A program made the translations under genes and the position numbers. Shown here one piece after another: positions 10,553 through 23,100 of a DNA stretch of 64,000 nucleotides (the first letter of the stretch is position 1; the number at the start of each line of letters is the position of its first letter). The stretch lies in assembly GCA_037074615.1 (NCBI GenBank), contig CM073518.1, positions 20,908,501-20,972,500 of the forward strand, in the 5' to 3' direction. This stretch comes from Leucaena leucocephala. Its lineage: Eukaryota; Streptophyta; Magnoliopsida; Fabales; Fabaceae. A model generated the notes under the pieces. That model saw only the letters and a list, made by a program, of their open reading frames with translations. It did no database searches and was not told the origin of the DNA.

Positions 10553-11614
10553 TTAGATAACATAGTTAGACCAGTCAGAAATATGAGAAGTATGATCCAT
10601 GGTGAAGCTTGGGATCTTATCAAGCATAGTAGGGTTGTCTTTGCCTCCTACCAACCTAGCTGGGTTCCCAACAGCAGTAGTTCTAGGAGGAACATCCTTA
10701 AGAACAACAGAACCAGCACCAATCTTAGCACCATCACCAACCTTAATGTTCCCTAAAATACAAGTCCCAGCACCTATAAGAACACCATCACCAATCTTAG
10801 GATGTCTATCACCTGAAGCCTTACCAGTTCCTCCTAATGTAACATTATGCAAAATTGACACATTATTACCAATCACCGCAGTTTCTCCAACCACAAAACC
10901 AGTAGCATGATCCAGTAAAATCCCACTTCCCATTTTGGCTCCTGGATGTATATCTGCTGCAAAAATCTCAGAAACCCTGTTTTGAATCAGAATGGCTAAC
11001 ACCTTTCTACCTTGTAACCATAATTGGTGAGCTACTCTGTGTGCTTGGCAAGCTTGAAAGCCTTTGTAGTTCAAGAAGCAATGAACATAACTTATGCAAG
11101 CAGGGTCTCTTTCCATCACTGCTCTAAGATCATCCTTCACCGAAACCATGATTTCTTCATGTTCTGTGAAGATTCCTAGGAAGAGGTCGTTCAGGGTTCC
11201 ACTAGGGAGACTTGAATTGCTCAATTTGAGAGCCAGGTGATTGGCCAACGCGCTTTCCAGTGATTCGTGAGAGAGAATCGAGCAGTAATAGTAAGCACAC
11301 AATATGGGTTCCTCCTGTACATCTAATCGCGCTTCGTGCCGAACCTTCAGCCATACATCATCGTCTCCTTGTTCTTCATCTTCTTCATCTTCGTGTTCGT
11401 TCTGGTCGACTTTCTTCGGAACCAGGTGGGTGCTTTGGGCTCTCGCTTGTGTTTTGCAAACGGGCACGGCGGAGACACGACCGGAGCAAGAGGGTTGGCA
11501 TAATTTCAGAGAGTTGCTAAACTTATCGTCGATATGGAGGCCGCTTGGCTTCTTCGGGGAAGGTAGGTTGGCTTTGGCGATGGCTGCCATTGAAGCATGG
11601 AAACAAGCGGTCAT
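10553..11614 (-). CDS. Serine O-acetyltransferase (SERAT2-like, probably plastid or mitochondrial)
   Basis: Single-exon frame of 353 codons. It transfers acetyl from acetyl-CoA to L-serine to give O-acetylserine, the carbon skeleton for cysteine synthesis, and binds O-acetylserine(thiol)lyase in the cysteine synthase complex. Residues 1-85 are a basic/serine-rich leader, suggesting organelle import, ending in an acidic stretch (about 73-86). The SATase N-terminal helical domain follows, with ERDPACISYVHCFLNYKG. Then comes a left-handed beta-helix of hexapeptide repeats with DIHPGAKMGSGILLDHATG, GETAVIGNNVSILHNVTLGG and GDRHPKIGDGVLIGAGTCIL. The end SDWSNYVI keeps the terminal isoleucine that docks into the partner enzyme. 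Intronless structure agrees with SERAT1/2 genes. A second Met at residue 9 could also start translation. No damage seen. Confidence 0.96.
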   Translation of the reverse strand: MTACFHASMAAIAKANLPSPKKPSGLHIDDKFSNSLKLCQPSCSGRVSAVPVCKTQARAQSTHLVPKKVDQNEHEDEEDEEQGDDDVWLKVRHEARLDVQEEPILCAYYYCSILSHESLESALANHLALKLSNSSLPSGTLNDLFLGIFTEHEEIMVSVKDDLRAVMERDPACISYVHCFLNYKGFQACQAHRVAHQLWLQGRKVLAILIQNRVSEIFAADIHPGAKMGSGILLDHATGFVVGETAVIGNNVSILHNVTLGGTGKASGDRHPKIGDGVLIGAGTCILGNIKVGDGAKIGAGSVVLKDVPPRTTAVGNPARLVGGKDNPTMLDKIPSFTMDHTSHISDWSNYVI

Positions 11615-12452
11615 GAAATTGCAGATCCTAGTCTGCTATATCAGATGAAGAAGAAGAAGCAGGAAATAATAAAAAAAAATGAAGAATTGCGTGCAAAGAT
11701 TGAACCTTTGGGTGTCCAAGAAAGACGAGAGAATTGATTGAGTCGAGCGGTGGAGATATGGTGGAGTTATACAGGGGAATTCACAGTAAAGTGGGACCTC
11801 TCTGTCTCAATTTAGGGCACTTGCTTTTATTTTTATAATATACATTTTTAAATATTCACTTCTTGAAGATTTTTTTTTTGGTCGAACTCTCAAATAGAAG
11901 TTAAGAGTTTGGGTTTAATTGTAAGTATAAAAAGAATTTATTGTGATGGAAATAAAGAGTAAAAAATCTCCAACAGCCAATGTTTGGTATGTATTAAAAT
12001 GGGATAATGACTTGATGAACAAAATTATATTTGTTAAGTTGAAAATGATGGTAAGATAAGTAAAAAAAAATACAAATAACTACATGACCTTAATCAGTAT
12101 TTATCAAGCAAATTTACTAATTTAAAATCTAAAATATTTAAAAATTTAATAATTCATAAAAAATAAATTATAAAAAAATTCATGAGAATTTGCATACAAC
12201 TTGAATATAACTTATGCAAACTTGCAATTTATATTTGTCTTTCAAATTTTCTCACCATACCAGAAAACGGGTTCCTATCAAAAGTGATGAGAAGCGATCT
12301 TCCCACACATTTAAGGCAAAATCACCTCTCGTGTGAAATTAATTAGATTCCTATAAAATTTGATTGCCAAATGTCCGCCACTAATGGAAAATCATTGTTT
12401 CTTATATTAATTTTTTTTACTCTACAATACTCATTTATTTAAATATTTTTAG
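11615..12452. other. Upstream flank of serine acetyltransferase and intergenic sequence
   Basis: Probable promoter and 5' UTR of the minus-strand gene lie in the first few hundred bases. Beyond about 11820 the sequence is AT-rich and I see no gene. Confidence 0.45.
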
Positions 12453-12896
12453 GGATGATAAACTTTTTAGTCTCTTAAACTTATCTCAATTATCAATTTG
12501 ATTCAAAACATCTAAATTTGTATCAATTAAGTTCTTAAAGCTTCATGCATAGTTTTATATTTTTATTTGATATCATTGGACTAAGAATTATTTTCTACAA
12601 TCTATAAAAAGATTGTTATTTTTGACTTAATAATTAGACCAAAGGTTGAGAGAATACTTATAAGGGACTTACGAGATCTCCTACCAAAAAATTCCTCATA
12701 ACGGCAGAGAAAATCGAACTTACGTCCTTATAAAATATAAGTCTATTCCTTACTATTTATATCAATTAGGCAGAATTATATGTTTTCAAATCATAAGAAA
12801 TGTGCATTGTTCTTAGAGACTTGATTAATAAAATTTAAACTTTGAGAACTAAATCGATAACTATAATAATTTTAAGAGATTATAAGCTTCATTATA
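12453..12896. mobile_element. Foldback MITE-like element, about 440 bp
   Basis: The left end (TTTTTAGTCTCTTAAACTTA then ATTATCAATTTGATTC) resembles the reverse complement of the right end (ATAATCTCTTAAAATTATTA then GTTATCGATTTAGTTC) for about 50 bp. No coding capacity. Ends are approximate. Confidence 0.5.
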
Positions 12897-13046
12897 CCAG
12901 TCTTTTTCTCTGCACATTAAAGTTTAATCATTAAATATTTTGAGTATTTTTGAATAAATATGATAAATCTTCTACATATTAATTACAAATAATCTTTTTA
13001 ACTATTTTCCTTAATCCTATTAGTTAAAACAACTTTATATTTAGGC

Positions 13047-13530
13047 TTAAGTATACATTTAGTCCTTTATACTTACATAAGTTTCATTTTAGTCCTTTAA
13101 GTTTAAAAAGTATATTCTTAATCCCTTAAACTTAACATCGTTAATTTTATTAACAGAAAATACTGACTCTACGAATTTTAAATATGAACAAGCAATTAAT
13201 TAATTATAAAATATCTCTAAATTTTATTTTTATTCTTCAATATAATTATTTTTTTATATTTTAAAATTAAAATCAGCCTCATCTGAATACAAAAATATAG
13301 AATTGCTACGTGACTATTCCTCTTAACATATTTTAAGTTAAAAATTAATGTATCATCATTTAAATTTTGAGTCAATATTTTTTATTTGCTTACTCATATT
13401 ATATTGAGTCAGTATTTTTTATTAGTAAATTTAACAACGTTAAATTTAAAGAATTAAGAGTATATTTTTTAAAATTTAAAAAATTAAAATAAAATTTGAT
13501 ATAAATATAAAAGATTTAATATATACTTTG
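13047..13530. mobile_element. Foldback MITE with about 130 bp inverted repeats (TTAGTCCTTTA type)
   Basis: The left arm starts TTAAGTATACATTTAGTCC and contains TTTAAAAAGTATATTCTTAA and CTTAACATCGTTAA. The reverse complement of the right arm carries the same words in the same order (GTATATATTAAATC, AAAAAATATACTCTTAA, TTTAACGTTGTTAA, and ATACTGACTC in both). Long terminal inverted repeats around an AT-rich core are typical of Mutator-like MITEs in dicots. Confidence 0.65.
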
Positions 13531-14218
13531 ATCATATATTTATGGGAGAGTAGTGTTTTTTGTAAAAATTAATTTTTTGGCCGCAATTTGTCCGTTGATT
13601 AAAAATATCGAAAAGATCTTATCTTTCTTCATAGACTAGCACGAAACGAATCACATGTAAGGAAACACGCAGCTTCACATCCAAGATAACGGATATTATT
13701 ATATGATCGTAATTTTAAATATAATTAATATATCAACATCAGTATATAATAGAAAAATCCATAAGAGGTTATATTATTATATATATAAGTTATGTGAATC
13801 AGCGATGGAGATAGGAGGATCAGAAAAGAAAGTGACAACCAAATGATTCAGAATGGAGAAATAAAGTCAAGCTCAATTTTTTTCTGTTTTTTTTTTAAAA
13901 AAAGAGATAGATGTTGAGTGGTGGATTAGTTTGTATTAAATATATGATACTTACAATTATTGGTAATGTAATTTAATAATATTTTTTCATGTTGCAATAT
14001 TAAATATGGGTGATAGAAACTTACATTGTGAAATATATGTGTGATCGACCAATGGGATACACGGGATTTTTAAATATATTGGAATTTAACCTTTATTTCT
14101 TTAATTTTTTCTTATTAAATGTGTTTCAAATTGATTTTTTAAAAAATTTACCCATGACAATTAATGAATTAAATATTAATTTTTAATTTATTATTGACTC
14201 TTGGCCATTGATACAAAA

Positions 14219-14820
14219 TAGGGCCTATTTGGATTGGCTTTTTGAAAAAAATTTATGAGAAAAAAATGATTTTCAAGTGATTATGGATAAGCTCTTTTGA
14301 AGAAGAGCTTATGGAAAAAAAATGATTCTGAACAAAATGAGTATTTGGATGGTTATTATTAGAATGACTTTTGTGATTGGTAAATTATCATAAAGTATAT
14401 AAGGTAAAAAAATAAATAATTACTTATTACTATTCATCATCATCTCTTATCACGAGATGTCGCTTCCGTTCCCTTCACAGCCAACGATGGCGGCAATGAC
14501 AACAGAAGAGAAAGAGGAGGAGGAAGAAGACGAGGAGGAGGAAGACGACGGAGAGACTGGAGGACTTCTAATGGACTAGCGACAGACTACCCACCGACGA
14601 ACAAGCGAAGGAAGGACTAACGGCGGAGCAGGAGAGTGAGGGTGGAAAGAAGAGAGAGGAGATAGTGTGTTAGAAAAAATAAATGTAAAATAGTAATTGG
14701 GCTGCCTATAAACTATTTTTTCTATCTAAAAACTAATTTCTATCAGCTTATCTAAAATCTAGACTTGAACTAGCTTATGGAAAAAAAAAATACTTATAAA
14801 AAAAGAGTGGGTGTTTGGTA
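14219..14820. repeat. MITE-like repeat, diverged relative of the 8056 element
   Basis: Begins CCTATTTGGATTGGC and contains TATTTGGATGGTTATTATTAG and GGTAAATTATCATAAAG, paralleling the 8056-8200 segment. A purine-rich GAGGAGGAAGA block (about 14490-14660) occupies the middle, as in the other copy. The right end is unclear. Confidence 0.45.
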
Positions 14821-14970
14821 TAATTTTTTTTAAACTATAATTTAAGCTAATTTTTTTTTAAAATTATAATTTTGGGAGTAAAAACCTGCATAATTATAGG
14901 TACAAACAACTAAAAAGCTCCCTCATCAGAGTGTTGATGACTACGTACAGCTTCTTAAAGAAAGTGATTA

Positions 14971-14972
<2 letters not shown>

Positions 14973-15001
<29 letters not shown>
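14973..15001. repeat. (AT)n microsatellite
   Basis: About 29 bp of uninterrupted AT dinucleotides upstream of the pectinesterase gene. The stretch from 15002 to 15698 shows no other gene and should contain that gene's promoter. Confidence 0.95.
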
Positions 15002-15698
15002 CAATTCCTCAAATTAACCATAAAACTTTCCATTTCTATGTATGTATGTGTTCATTTCTTCGGCCTATCATATATATCATACTGACTCTGCTAATCTCAT
15101 TATGATCATAGCACTATATATTGTCTTTAATTACTTTCAATCCATCTATTTTAAGTATAGAATTCATGATATTTCATATTAATTAATATTTAATATGCCG
15201 GTAAATATTGGAAGAAGGAGTTGCTTTGTCACAGTTATAGTCCAGAAAATTGGAGGGAATAATATCAAAATCAAATTGTCCAAAGGACATACCACTATAT
15301 ATATTACCCGATTTTATTGCCTTATTTTGTTCTCAATAATAATCATTAGTGACAGTTATAGTACAATTTAATGAATTTAAACTGAATTATAACTGCTCTG
15401 TCTTCTCTACATTTCAATGCTTCTAACATCGAAGTGTGTGCGTGCAAGATTTTCTTTCACTTCACGTTCTTCGACTAAACTAAAAAAGAAAAAAAAAAGA
15501 ACTAAAAGTGTGCAGTAATTTTTATTACATTCATAAGCACACGCTCTCTTATTTATTTCAAGAAGCTCTTCCACGTTTCAGACATAATAAGAACCGTTAC
15601 TTTATATCTCTTATATTGCTGTGTTCTTCTTCTCGAAGAGTAGTGTTTGATTTCAACCTAGTTCTTCCTTTACACTGAGTACGTTTCAGAGAATAATA

Positions 15699-17640
15699 AT
15701 GGGGCCATCTAAAGTTTCAGTTTTTCCACTTTTGGTTTTCTGGGTATTTGTTCATCAGTTGAATTTAGCAGCAGGTCTCTCATCCTACGACTCCTACGAT
15801 CAAAACAATGTCAGAAACTACATTAGCTGGAAGGATTTGTGGGTGGATGAACAAAGGTTGACCTGGGACCCCATTGAAGATGCCCGAGTTATTGTCGTTG
15901 ACCAGCTTGGCAGAGGACATTCTAGAACTGTACAAGGAGCTGTAGATATGGTTCCTGATAACAACTCAGAAAGAATCAAAATTTACATATACCCTGGAAT
16001 TTACAGGTCTATACATCCATCCATCCATACATACATATATATGTTTTGTCTTGTGTTGTTCCATTGAAAACCTGATCTTTCTTTGTTAGTGTTGTTACAG
16101 AGAGAAAGTGTATGTGGCAAGAACGAAGGGGTATGTATCAATGATAGGAGGACAAGATGGAGCAGAGAGTGCAGTGATTACGTGGAATAGTAAATCATCG
16201 GACAGAGGTTTTGATGGACAAGAACTTGGGACCTATGCTTCTGCAACTGTGACTGTAGAATCTGATTATTTCTGTGCAACCAGGCTCACTTTTGAGGTAT
16301 TTCACTCAAACTTTTCATTTTCATTGCTTAACATATACCCTTCAGTCCATAATATAAGTCGCTTTCTAGAAAAAATTTATGGTCCTGAACATAAATCACT
16401 TTGCAAAGAGTTTGTGTAGCATTAATTGTTTTTTTCCCAAATACGTCCTTCTTCTCAATTTCGAATGAGTGTATATTTTTCAAATTTATAGTATTTATTG
16501 GGGGTAAAGTAGTGCTAGAGTATCCACCAAGTCATTAGGTATAACTAGATTGTATAAGCAACACTATTCATGACATGATACAAATAGTACAATCAATAAG
16601 GGAAAACTAAAATAAAGTACTTTTATGGTTTATGAGATAAAATTCTCATACATTTATTTCGTACAACGCAAAATTAATTTCTGAAAGGACAGAAATTTGT
16701 ATAAATTTTAGTGGTTGGTTGCAGAACTCGGTGGAGGCGGTGAATGGAGGAGATGGAATGCAAGGAGTGGCACTGAGGGTGGACAGTGAAAGGGCCATGT
16801 TTTATAGGGTGAGAATCAAAGGGGAACAAGACACTCTGTTGGACAACATAGGAACTCATTATTTCTATCAGTGTCAAATCCAAGGCAAAATTGATTTCAT
16901 ATTTGGCAATGCAAAATCACTCTATCAGGTTTCAGTTTCACCCCTCTTAACTACTGCATTTAAACTAGTAATCTGTTCAATAATAATATGCTTTTAATGA
17001 AATTAACTTGTTTAATCAGAAACTTAGTTCATCTGCTCTCAATATAGAAAATTATTAACTGTTTGGGTATATGTTGAGCAGAACTGTGCTATTCATTCAA
17101 TAGCAGAGACATATGGAGCAATAGCAGCACATCACAGGAATGCAGAAGATGAAGAGACAGGCTTCTCCTTTGTAAATTGCTCAATCACAGGCACTGGCAG
17201 TGTCTTCCTTGGCAGAGCTTGGGGTGACTATTCTAGAATCATCTACTCTCTTTGTTATATGGATGACGTCATCATACCGCAAGGTTGGACTGACTGGAAC
17301 CACCCTTCCAGAAAGATGTATGACACTAATCACGTCTCACCAAATTTATAATACTCATACTTCATATGTTGCTTTAGTCACCTGAATCTCGTGCATTTGG
17401 TTGCTCTTATTGACTATCATTTTCTTCAATACATATCTCTACATTTTCCCTATGTTAAAATTTTGAGTTATGAAGTATGTGGGATTTTGCAGGACTGCTG
17501 AGTTTGGGGAGTACCAGTGTGAGGGAATGGGTGCAAATAGAAGAGGAAGGGTAGAATGGTCAAAATCTCTGAGCTATGAGGAAGCAAGGCCTTTTCTGGA
17601 TAAGACTTTCATAAATGGGGACCAGTGGCTTATGCTATAG
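15699..17640 (+). CDS. Pectinesterase, QRT1-like (five exons)
   Basis: Exons 15699-16006, 16101-16296, 16725-16928, 17082-17317 and 17493-17640 join in frame to 363 residues with GT/AG introns throughout. It should remove methyl esters from homogalacturonan in the cell wall. A signal peptide covers about residues 1-25; there is no long inhibitor-like pro-domain, so this is a type II enzyme. The PME signatures are present: GIYREK, QGVAL (Q181), QDTL (Q203, D204 acid/base), DFIFG (D225 nucleophile) and LGRAW (R281, W283). LGRAW replaces the common LGRPW, as I recall for the QUARTET1 type, as is GAIAAHHR and the end GDQWLML. QRT1 acts in pollen tetrad separation in Arabidopsis; orthology here is from motif memory, not a tree. 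Confidence 0.93.
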
Positions 17641-18491
17641 CCATACTTGTTGCTCACATCATATGACGTGGTTCTTTCTGTATTCATCTTCTTCATTATT
17701 TATTCTTAGATATTACATAATGCAGAGTTTTTATTTTTTTTCTTTTTGTATCTATTACAGTGTTACATGACTAGTAGGGCTAGATTCCAGATGTTCATTC
17801 TGGTATCTATTCAAACTTCCATGAACCATTTCATTATATATATTTTTAAATTTGCTCCGTGATCTCATTTAACTTGCATGAGTCAAAGACTGACAGGCTT
17901 CACACCCCTATACACCGTTGTCATTTTTTATTTTTTAATTAGAAAATCAGAAGATTACAAATAGAATCAAATTCACAACTTTTCACTCACAAAAAAACTT
18001 TCATATCATTAGACTATAAAACTATTAACGTGCACTGTTATTAATGAAAGTGCTCCAATGGCTCCTAAAATTATTGGCATAATAATATTATATAGCATGG
18101 TTGGAGAAATAAGAACAGCAAGAAGCTCCTACATCCATATGATATATTTAATTATGTTGACCACAAATGAGTATAACTCGGCTGACAAGTGATTTGTTCC
18201 CCAATATTTGTCTCTACGAACAAGGTAAGAAAAATCTAATTTCTGATACAATCCCTGAGAATGAGGAAAAAGGAAAGAAAATAAAAGGGGCTACTCTCAA
18301 CACTGTACAACATCTATGTAGGCAACTAAAGAAGTAAGCAAAAGGAATTAGCTTCCCCTCATACTGGTGTAACTATTTACATTCTAACAGACTAGGAATT
18401 ACATCTAAACATGAATTGATGGCAAAGCTCCAAGATCAGCACCATCACAAGTCACAAGTTTACGCATGCATGAACTCTCCAGAAAGAATGT
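17641..18491. other. Convergent intergenic region between pectinesterase and BAH/Agenet genes
   Basis: Holds the 3' ends of two convergent genes. AT-rich, with no recognisable gene or repeat. Confidence 0.5.
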
Positions 18492-21400
18492 TTAAACAGC
18501 CACTTCCATGGGTTCCACGGCTTTCGTGTCCTCCTCAGAAGTCCCAAGCACCTCCATATCCTTCACATCATTATCAACCCTTTTGTTATCATTGCCATCA
18601 TTCTCTTCTTTATTGTCTTTGTCGTTGTCATGATTATCTTCGTTGTTGTCATGGTTATCTTCGTTATCGTTATCGCAACTTCCATGTTGCTCAGTCTCAA
18701 CAACTTCAGTACTTGTCTCTTCTTGTGAAGTGGGCTTGTTATCCATAACCTGATTCATGTCTTCAGCAACATCGTTCAGTTCATTGGATTTCTCATTAAT
18801 AGGAACATCTTGACATGAAATAACAACCCCAGAAGAGTCAACATCTTTAGTGGTAGATGGGGACACTGAAAACTTTGTGTTAGAGCTATTAACTGCAAAT
18901 ATGGTAGAGGCTACATTAGGCTTTAGCTCAATATCGACCCATCGGTCTCCCAGCCAATCTCTTGATTCTCTTAGATCCTTTTTGGACACTTTCCTTAACA
19001 AACCTTCACCTGACAAAACCAAAAATGGTTATGTTACAGTATGGAGGATGATGAAATAGTTTTTAGAAGATAGAAAGGAAAAGTAATATAGTTACCAGGA
19101 AAGTAAACTTGCACATTATCATCATCACCGTCACCAGTTCCACTAACAACCCCCTCCCACCAACCATCACTCCACCATGCATCTACTGCAGTTCCGACCT
19201 CAATAACCGGTTCTTGTTTCCCCTCATGAGTTGGGGCTGGCCTGATGGCGGGCCGGCCAGAATGCCTCATCCCAAGTTTATCAGACATGGCAAGTTTGAA
19301 AGCCGGGATCCACTCCTACACAATGAAGAAGATCAAGTGTTTTAAATTCAAAAGTGACATCTGTAAATGGTTTGCATGGAGGGTAAATATACAACTCATG
19401 TCACAGACAGTTGAATCTGACTCTAGTTGGTCAGGCTTGCAAAACAAGTCAAAGAATCACTCAACTAAGAAGCTTAACAATAGAAGAGCCTGATCATACC
19501 TCAAGATTTCCGCCTCCATCTTCATCCTGCACATCATTGTATTGGACTTTTATCTGTTTCCGGGATACTTGCACAACTGTACACCTGAACCAGCAGCCTC
19601 TTATGCCACTGTCTTGACAGAGTAACTCTATCTTGTCATCAACTTTGTATTTGGAGTTATACCAGGGCTGATAATCAACCTGTTTCCGGGAAAGTAATCT
19701 CCTATCTGGCCTAGCATAATCTACATTCTCAATGGTTTTGTCCACCATCATTTGTTGACTTCTACTTAATTTCCTAACTCGATGATCTATCGAATGCTGG
19801 GAAGACCCTCTACCTCTTTTGCTCCTCTTACCTTCAGGCCTTACATCATCACCTAGGCTCAACTCTTCATCCTCTTCTGCAAGGTTATTAGATTTAGGGT
19901 TTTGGAAGGAATCAAGGTTCAAGCAAGAGAGAATTGGTTGATCATGGTAACCACGCAATTTACTCAAGTCAAAGGCCTTCACTTTGTTGTTTCTGAACTG
20001 CCTAAAGCACAAATGGATTCTATTTGATGAGGCAGAAGAAAACGCAGGCAAGAGTTTTCCATAATGTTCCCGAGTCAAGACTGTAGCAGGGCCATCAACA
20101 CACTCAGCACTAATCACTTGAGAATAAGATGTGATAAAAACTTCTTGAGGGTGAGGATTTCTCACGGGAATTACACCCTTGACTTCCTGATTATGGTGAA
20201 ACCACCTCACTTTAACCTTTTTCTGGCCCCTCCTGTCTTCGTACATGTCCTCCAAATATGCAATATAATGATTCTCTCCCGTTGCCATGACAAAGACGAA
20301 AGATTGAATCTGGATATCAGAGAGACAAAAAGAGTGTGACAAAAACTGCCCAGATGTCATTGTTTTTAGCAGAGAAGGAAACAGGGGAAAGGAAGTTTAT
20401 AATAACAATGACAATAATCAAACACCCTACGCCACAAAGCAGGGTTTAAGGCATGCTTACAGCTATTTTGATCCCATTCCTGGAAAAAGCAGGATAGTGT
20501 TTAAGCTGTTTGCCACATGTCCAGGCAACGCCTGACCAAACAATGTCAGAATTTTGTCCTTTGAAGCTGCTCATTAGAAGGCCCTGGGAATGAGAGAACA
20601 AAATATGGCAAAAGGTAAAAAATTAGCTACAAATGGAAAATAAAGAAGTGTGATACAGAAAAAGAAAAGAGAAACAAATATACCTTATCTGATATCTGTG
20701 TATGCAGATCGATAAATTCTTTGAGACTGCTATTTGTGGTCTCATGAGCTTGTGTCAAGTTATGATTTGGCAACGCTGCAATCAAATTAGGATCCCAGTT
20801 ATAGTTATACTCCTACTGTTTCAAGATTATTTTAGCTAATTGAACACAATTCTGTAAAAGAAGTTACTTCGAAATAAGAAAGTAATAGGAACAATAGAAA
20901 TAATTAGAGATTAAAACTAAAGAAACATGTTCATTCAAACAAATAAAAACCAAAGAAACATGTTACTGCAAAAGAGCTCTCGAACCACTAGTGCATCTAA
21001 CATTGAGATACTTGAATATACCATGGAAGAGCAACAATCAATAAAGACAAAGCCAAAATTGTCCCTTGACAGCATGTTAGAATGACTGTCAAAAAAAAAA
21101 AAATACCAGCATTTAGCTCCAACCAAATACACCATAAAGTTTTACCCGCATCACTCCTGCCGAAGTCATGATACTAACCAATAAGATCAGCTTCAACCCA
21201 AATCTTACTGCACAACCAACTCCAACATCAAGGGTTAAGCAAAACAAGGGTTGTTGCTTTTTGTCATATCAACCATATTAATGGTCCCAAAAAAGGGAAA
21301 TAATCCAATAATAAACAGGAAATAAGGATTATTGTGATCACTTATCAAATTTGTTTGGTCCCCAAAGCTACAAAAACATGCAAGCGTTATATATAAAGGA

Positions 21401-22032
21401 AAAGCAATAGTCTACAAGTCAAGACTTACAAGTGAGAAATTGAAAAAATATAGAACTTTGGCAAAGAAAGACATGTTTAAACACACATATATAGAATATA
21501 GGTTCCTGCTTAAAATTTTATGATTGTGAATCTTGAATGGAGCATTATACACGAGATATCAGCATTAGTATAAAAAGGAAAAATCCTCATGGATGTCTAC
21601 CGTGTCATTGTTTGTCAGTTCATATCACATGATAGTAAGTTTGAAACTCAGACAACTAGAACAATTTTACATGTTTTGCAATAGAGGTAAGATAATGGAG
21701 AGAAAACTAAAAAATATAAAAGGAACAGTTAACTTACCACTCTTGTCTCCCAGCTGATGCTGCTTTGATAGCATTGATGTCAACCAATCGACGACCTCTC
21801 TTCTGGACCGCCATTTGAAACCGGCATGGATGGCACCCTCCTTCCCAAAAACTTCAAGAAACTCATCAGCAACAACATAGAACATGTGTCTCAGGCTCCT
21901 CTCAGTGCCCACAACTGCAAGTATGGAATCCCCAGCAGAATCCTTCAGGTAATAGTGGACTACACGATTGCCACGCTCCTGTGAAATAAACTGCTCCTTC
22001 CATTCTACAAAACGGCAATCATTTGTGGCCAT
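18492..22032 (-). CDS. BAH and Agenet domain protein (six coding exons)
   Basis: Exons 22032-21738, 20775-20684, 20583-20461, 20309-19500, 19315-19096 and 19009-18492 join in frame to 685 residues, all with GT/AG junctions. The N-terminus (CRFVEWKEQF, GFKWRSRREVVDWL) is a conserved plant region. A BAH domain spans roughly residues 140-265 (VWSGVAWTCGKQLKHYPAF, HYIAYLEDMYEDRRGQKKVK, VRWFHHNQEV). Two Agenet modules follow, about 391-450 (DKIELLCQDSGIRGCWFRC) and 478-545 (AWWSDGWWEGVV, RDWLGDRWVDI). The tail is acidic, with an Asp/Asn repeat encoded by a short tandem repeat near 18590-18670. BAH and Agenet (Tudor-like) folds bind histone tails, so a nuclear chromatin-reader role is likely. The ATG at 22032 is chosen because the conserved region starts there. 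A leader intron from about 22917 to about 22076 is plausible. Confidence 0.93.
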
Positions 22033-23100
22033 CTTGAAGGAAAGACCGGAGGGAGTCAACAGAACTCCAGGAATGCACTTGATTTCAAAGCAATGACAAA
22101 AGGTTCAGATCTTTTTGAAAGGAAACAAGACAATTTCTCAGGAATAAAGCAAGAATCCTCTAGCAAAATACCAACCAAAAACCCAAGGTCTACTTACCCC
22201 ACAGAAAGGGGGCTAATCAGAAAACTTAAAAAGATGTTTAGTTAAAATGAAAAAAAATAAAATAAGAATCCCCAGAAATACAGTAATCGAATGTCTCGCA
22301 AAAGTTAGAAACCCTAATTGAGAAAAGAGTCATGCTTGCCCAACCGATAACTCATAACTAAAAACAAGAAAGGCCCAATTAAATCCCCCCGCAACAGATT
22401 AATAGGAATTTTCAATTCCAAAAAGTGAATCCACCATCAAGAAGGAAGCAATGTTTTCCACAATCTCACTAGCCATCGAAGAACCACGATCCTCTGCCAA
22501 AACTTACAGACACACAGGTCGCCAGAACTGGTCATTCCACAAAATTGACCGGCACTAAAGCAACATCTACTTCAGTTCTACAAATAGATCAGAAAGTTGG
22601 AATCCAGAAAAAGAGATCCACAGACCCAAAACCCCATTAGGCAGAAATATCTTGGGTTTAGGCGAATCCGGCTAAGACAGTCAACCGAAAAGCCCAATAC
22701 ACCCAATTAACATCAGGTAAGAGCGAAGAACACAAAAACGAAACTTATAGCGAAGCTTCAGTGAACCTGGCGATAGTGATCCTGGGAGCCTAAGAAAAAT
22801 GAAAGAGACGGAGAGTCTTTGGTTGCGCGGGGTTTTTCGATAGCAGTGAGAAGCAAGAGATGCGGCGGAAGGCAAGGGAGAGAGAACTCAGAGATGAGGA
22901 AGAGGAAGAAGAAAGTACATACCCAGAAATTGCCATGGACGTGAAAAGTGTGAGCCCAGCGGAGCCTAGAAAATGCACATCCAATGCAGCTCAGGGTGGG
23001 ATGAGAGGAGAGAGCAACAGGGAAATGGTTAGGAGAGAAAGAGGAAGCTCTGAAATTACTGTCACCTCCTTTAGGTTTGACTAAATTACAAGTCTTCCGC
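22033..23100 (-). promoter_or_regulatory. 5' leader and promoter region of the BAH/Agenet gene (inferred)
   Basis: The minus strand offers a donor-like GTATGTAC near 22917 and an acceptor-like AAATCAAG near 22076, so the 5' UTR is probably split by an intron of about 840 bp. The GC content rises around 22750-23050, typical of a transcribed leader. Short frames here show no family resemblance. Inference only. Confidence 0.4.

Noticed and set aside
10599..11648. Plus-strand open frames overlapping serine acetyltransferase
   Set aside because: They are antisense shadows of a long conserved minus-strand gene and show no family resemblance.
18590..18680. Short regular repeats as a CRISPR-like or satellite array
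   Set aside because: They are a coding tandem repeat (Asp/Asn/His/Glu) in the last exon of the BAH/Agenet gene.
22681..23084. Short frames on both strands near the BAH/Agenet 5' end
   Set aside because: Ser- or Glu-rich low complexity; better explained as the 5' leader of that gene.
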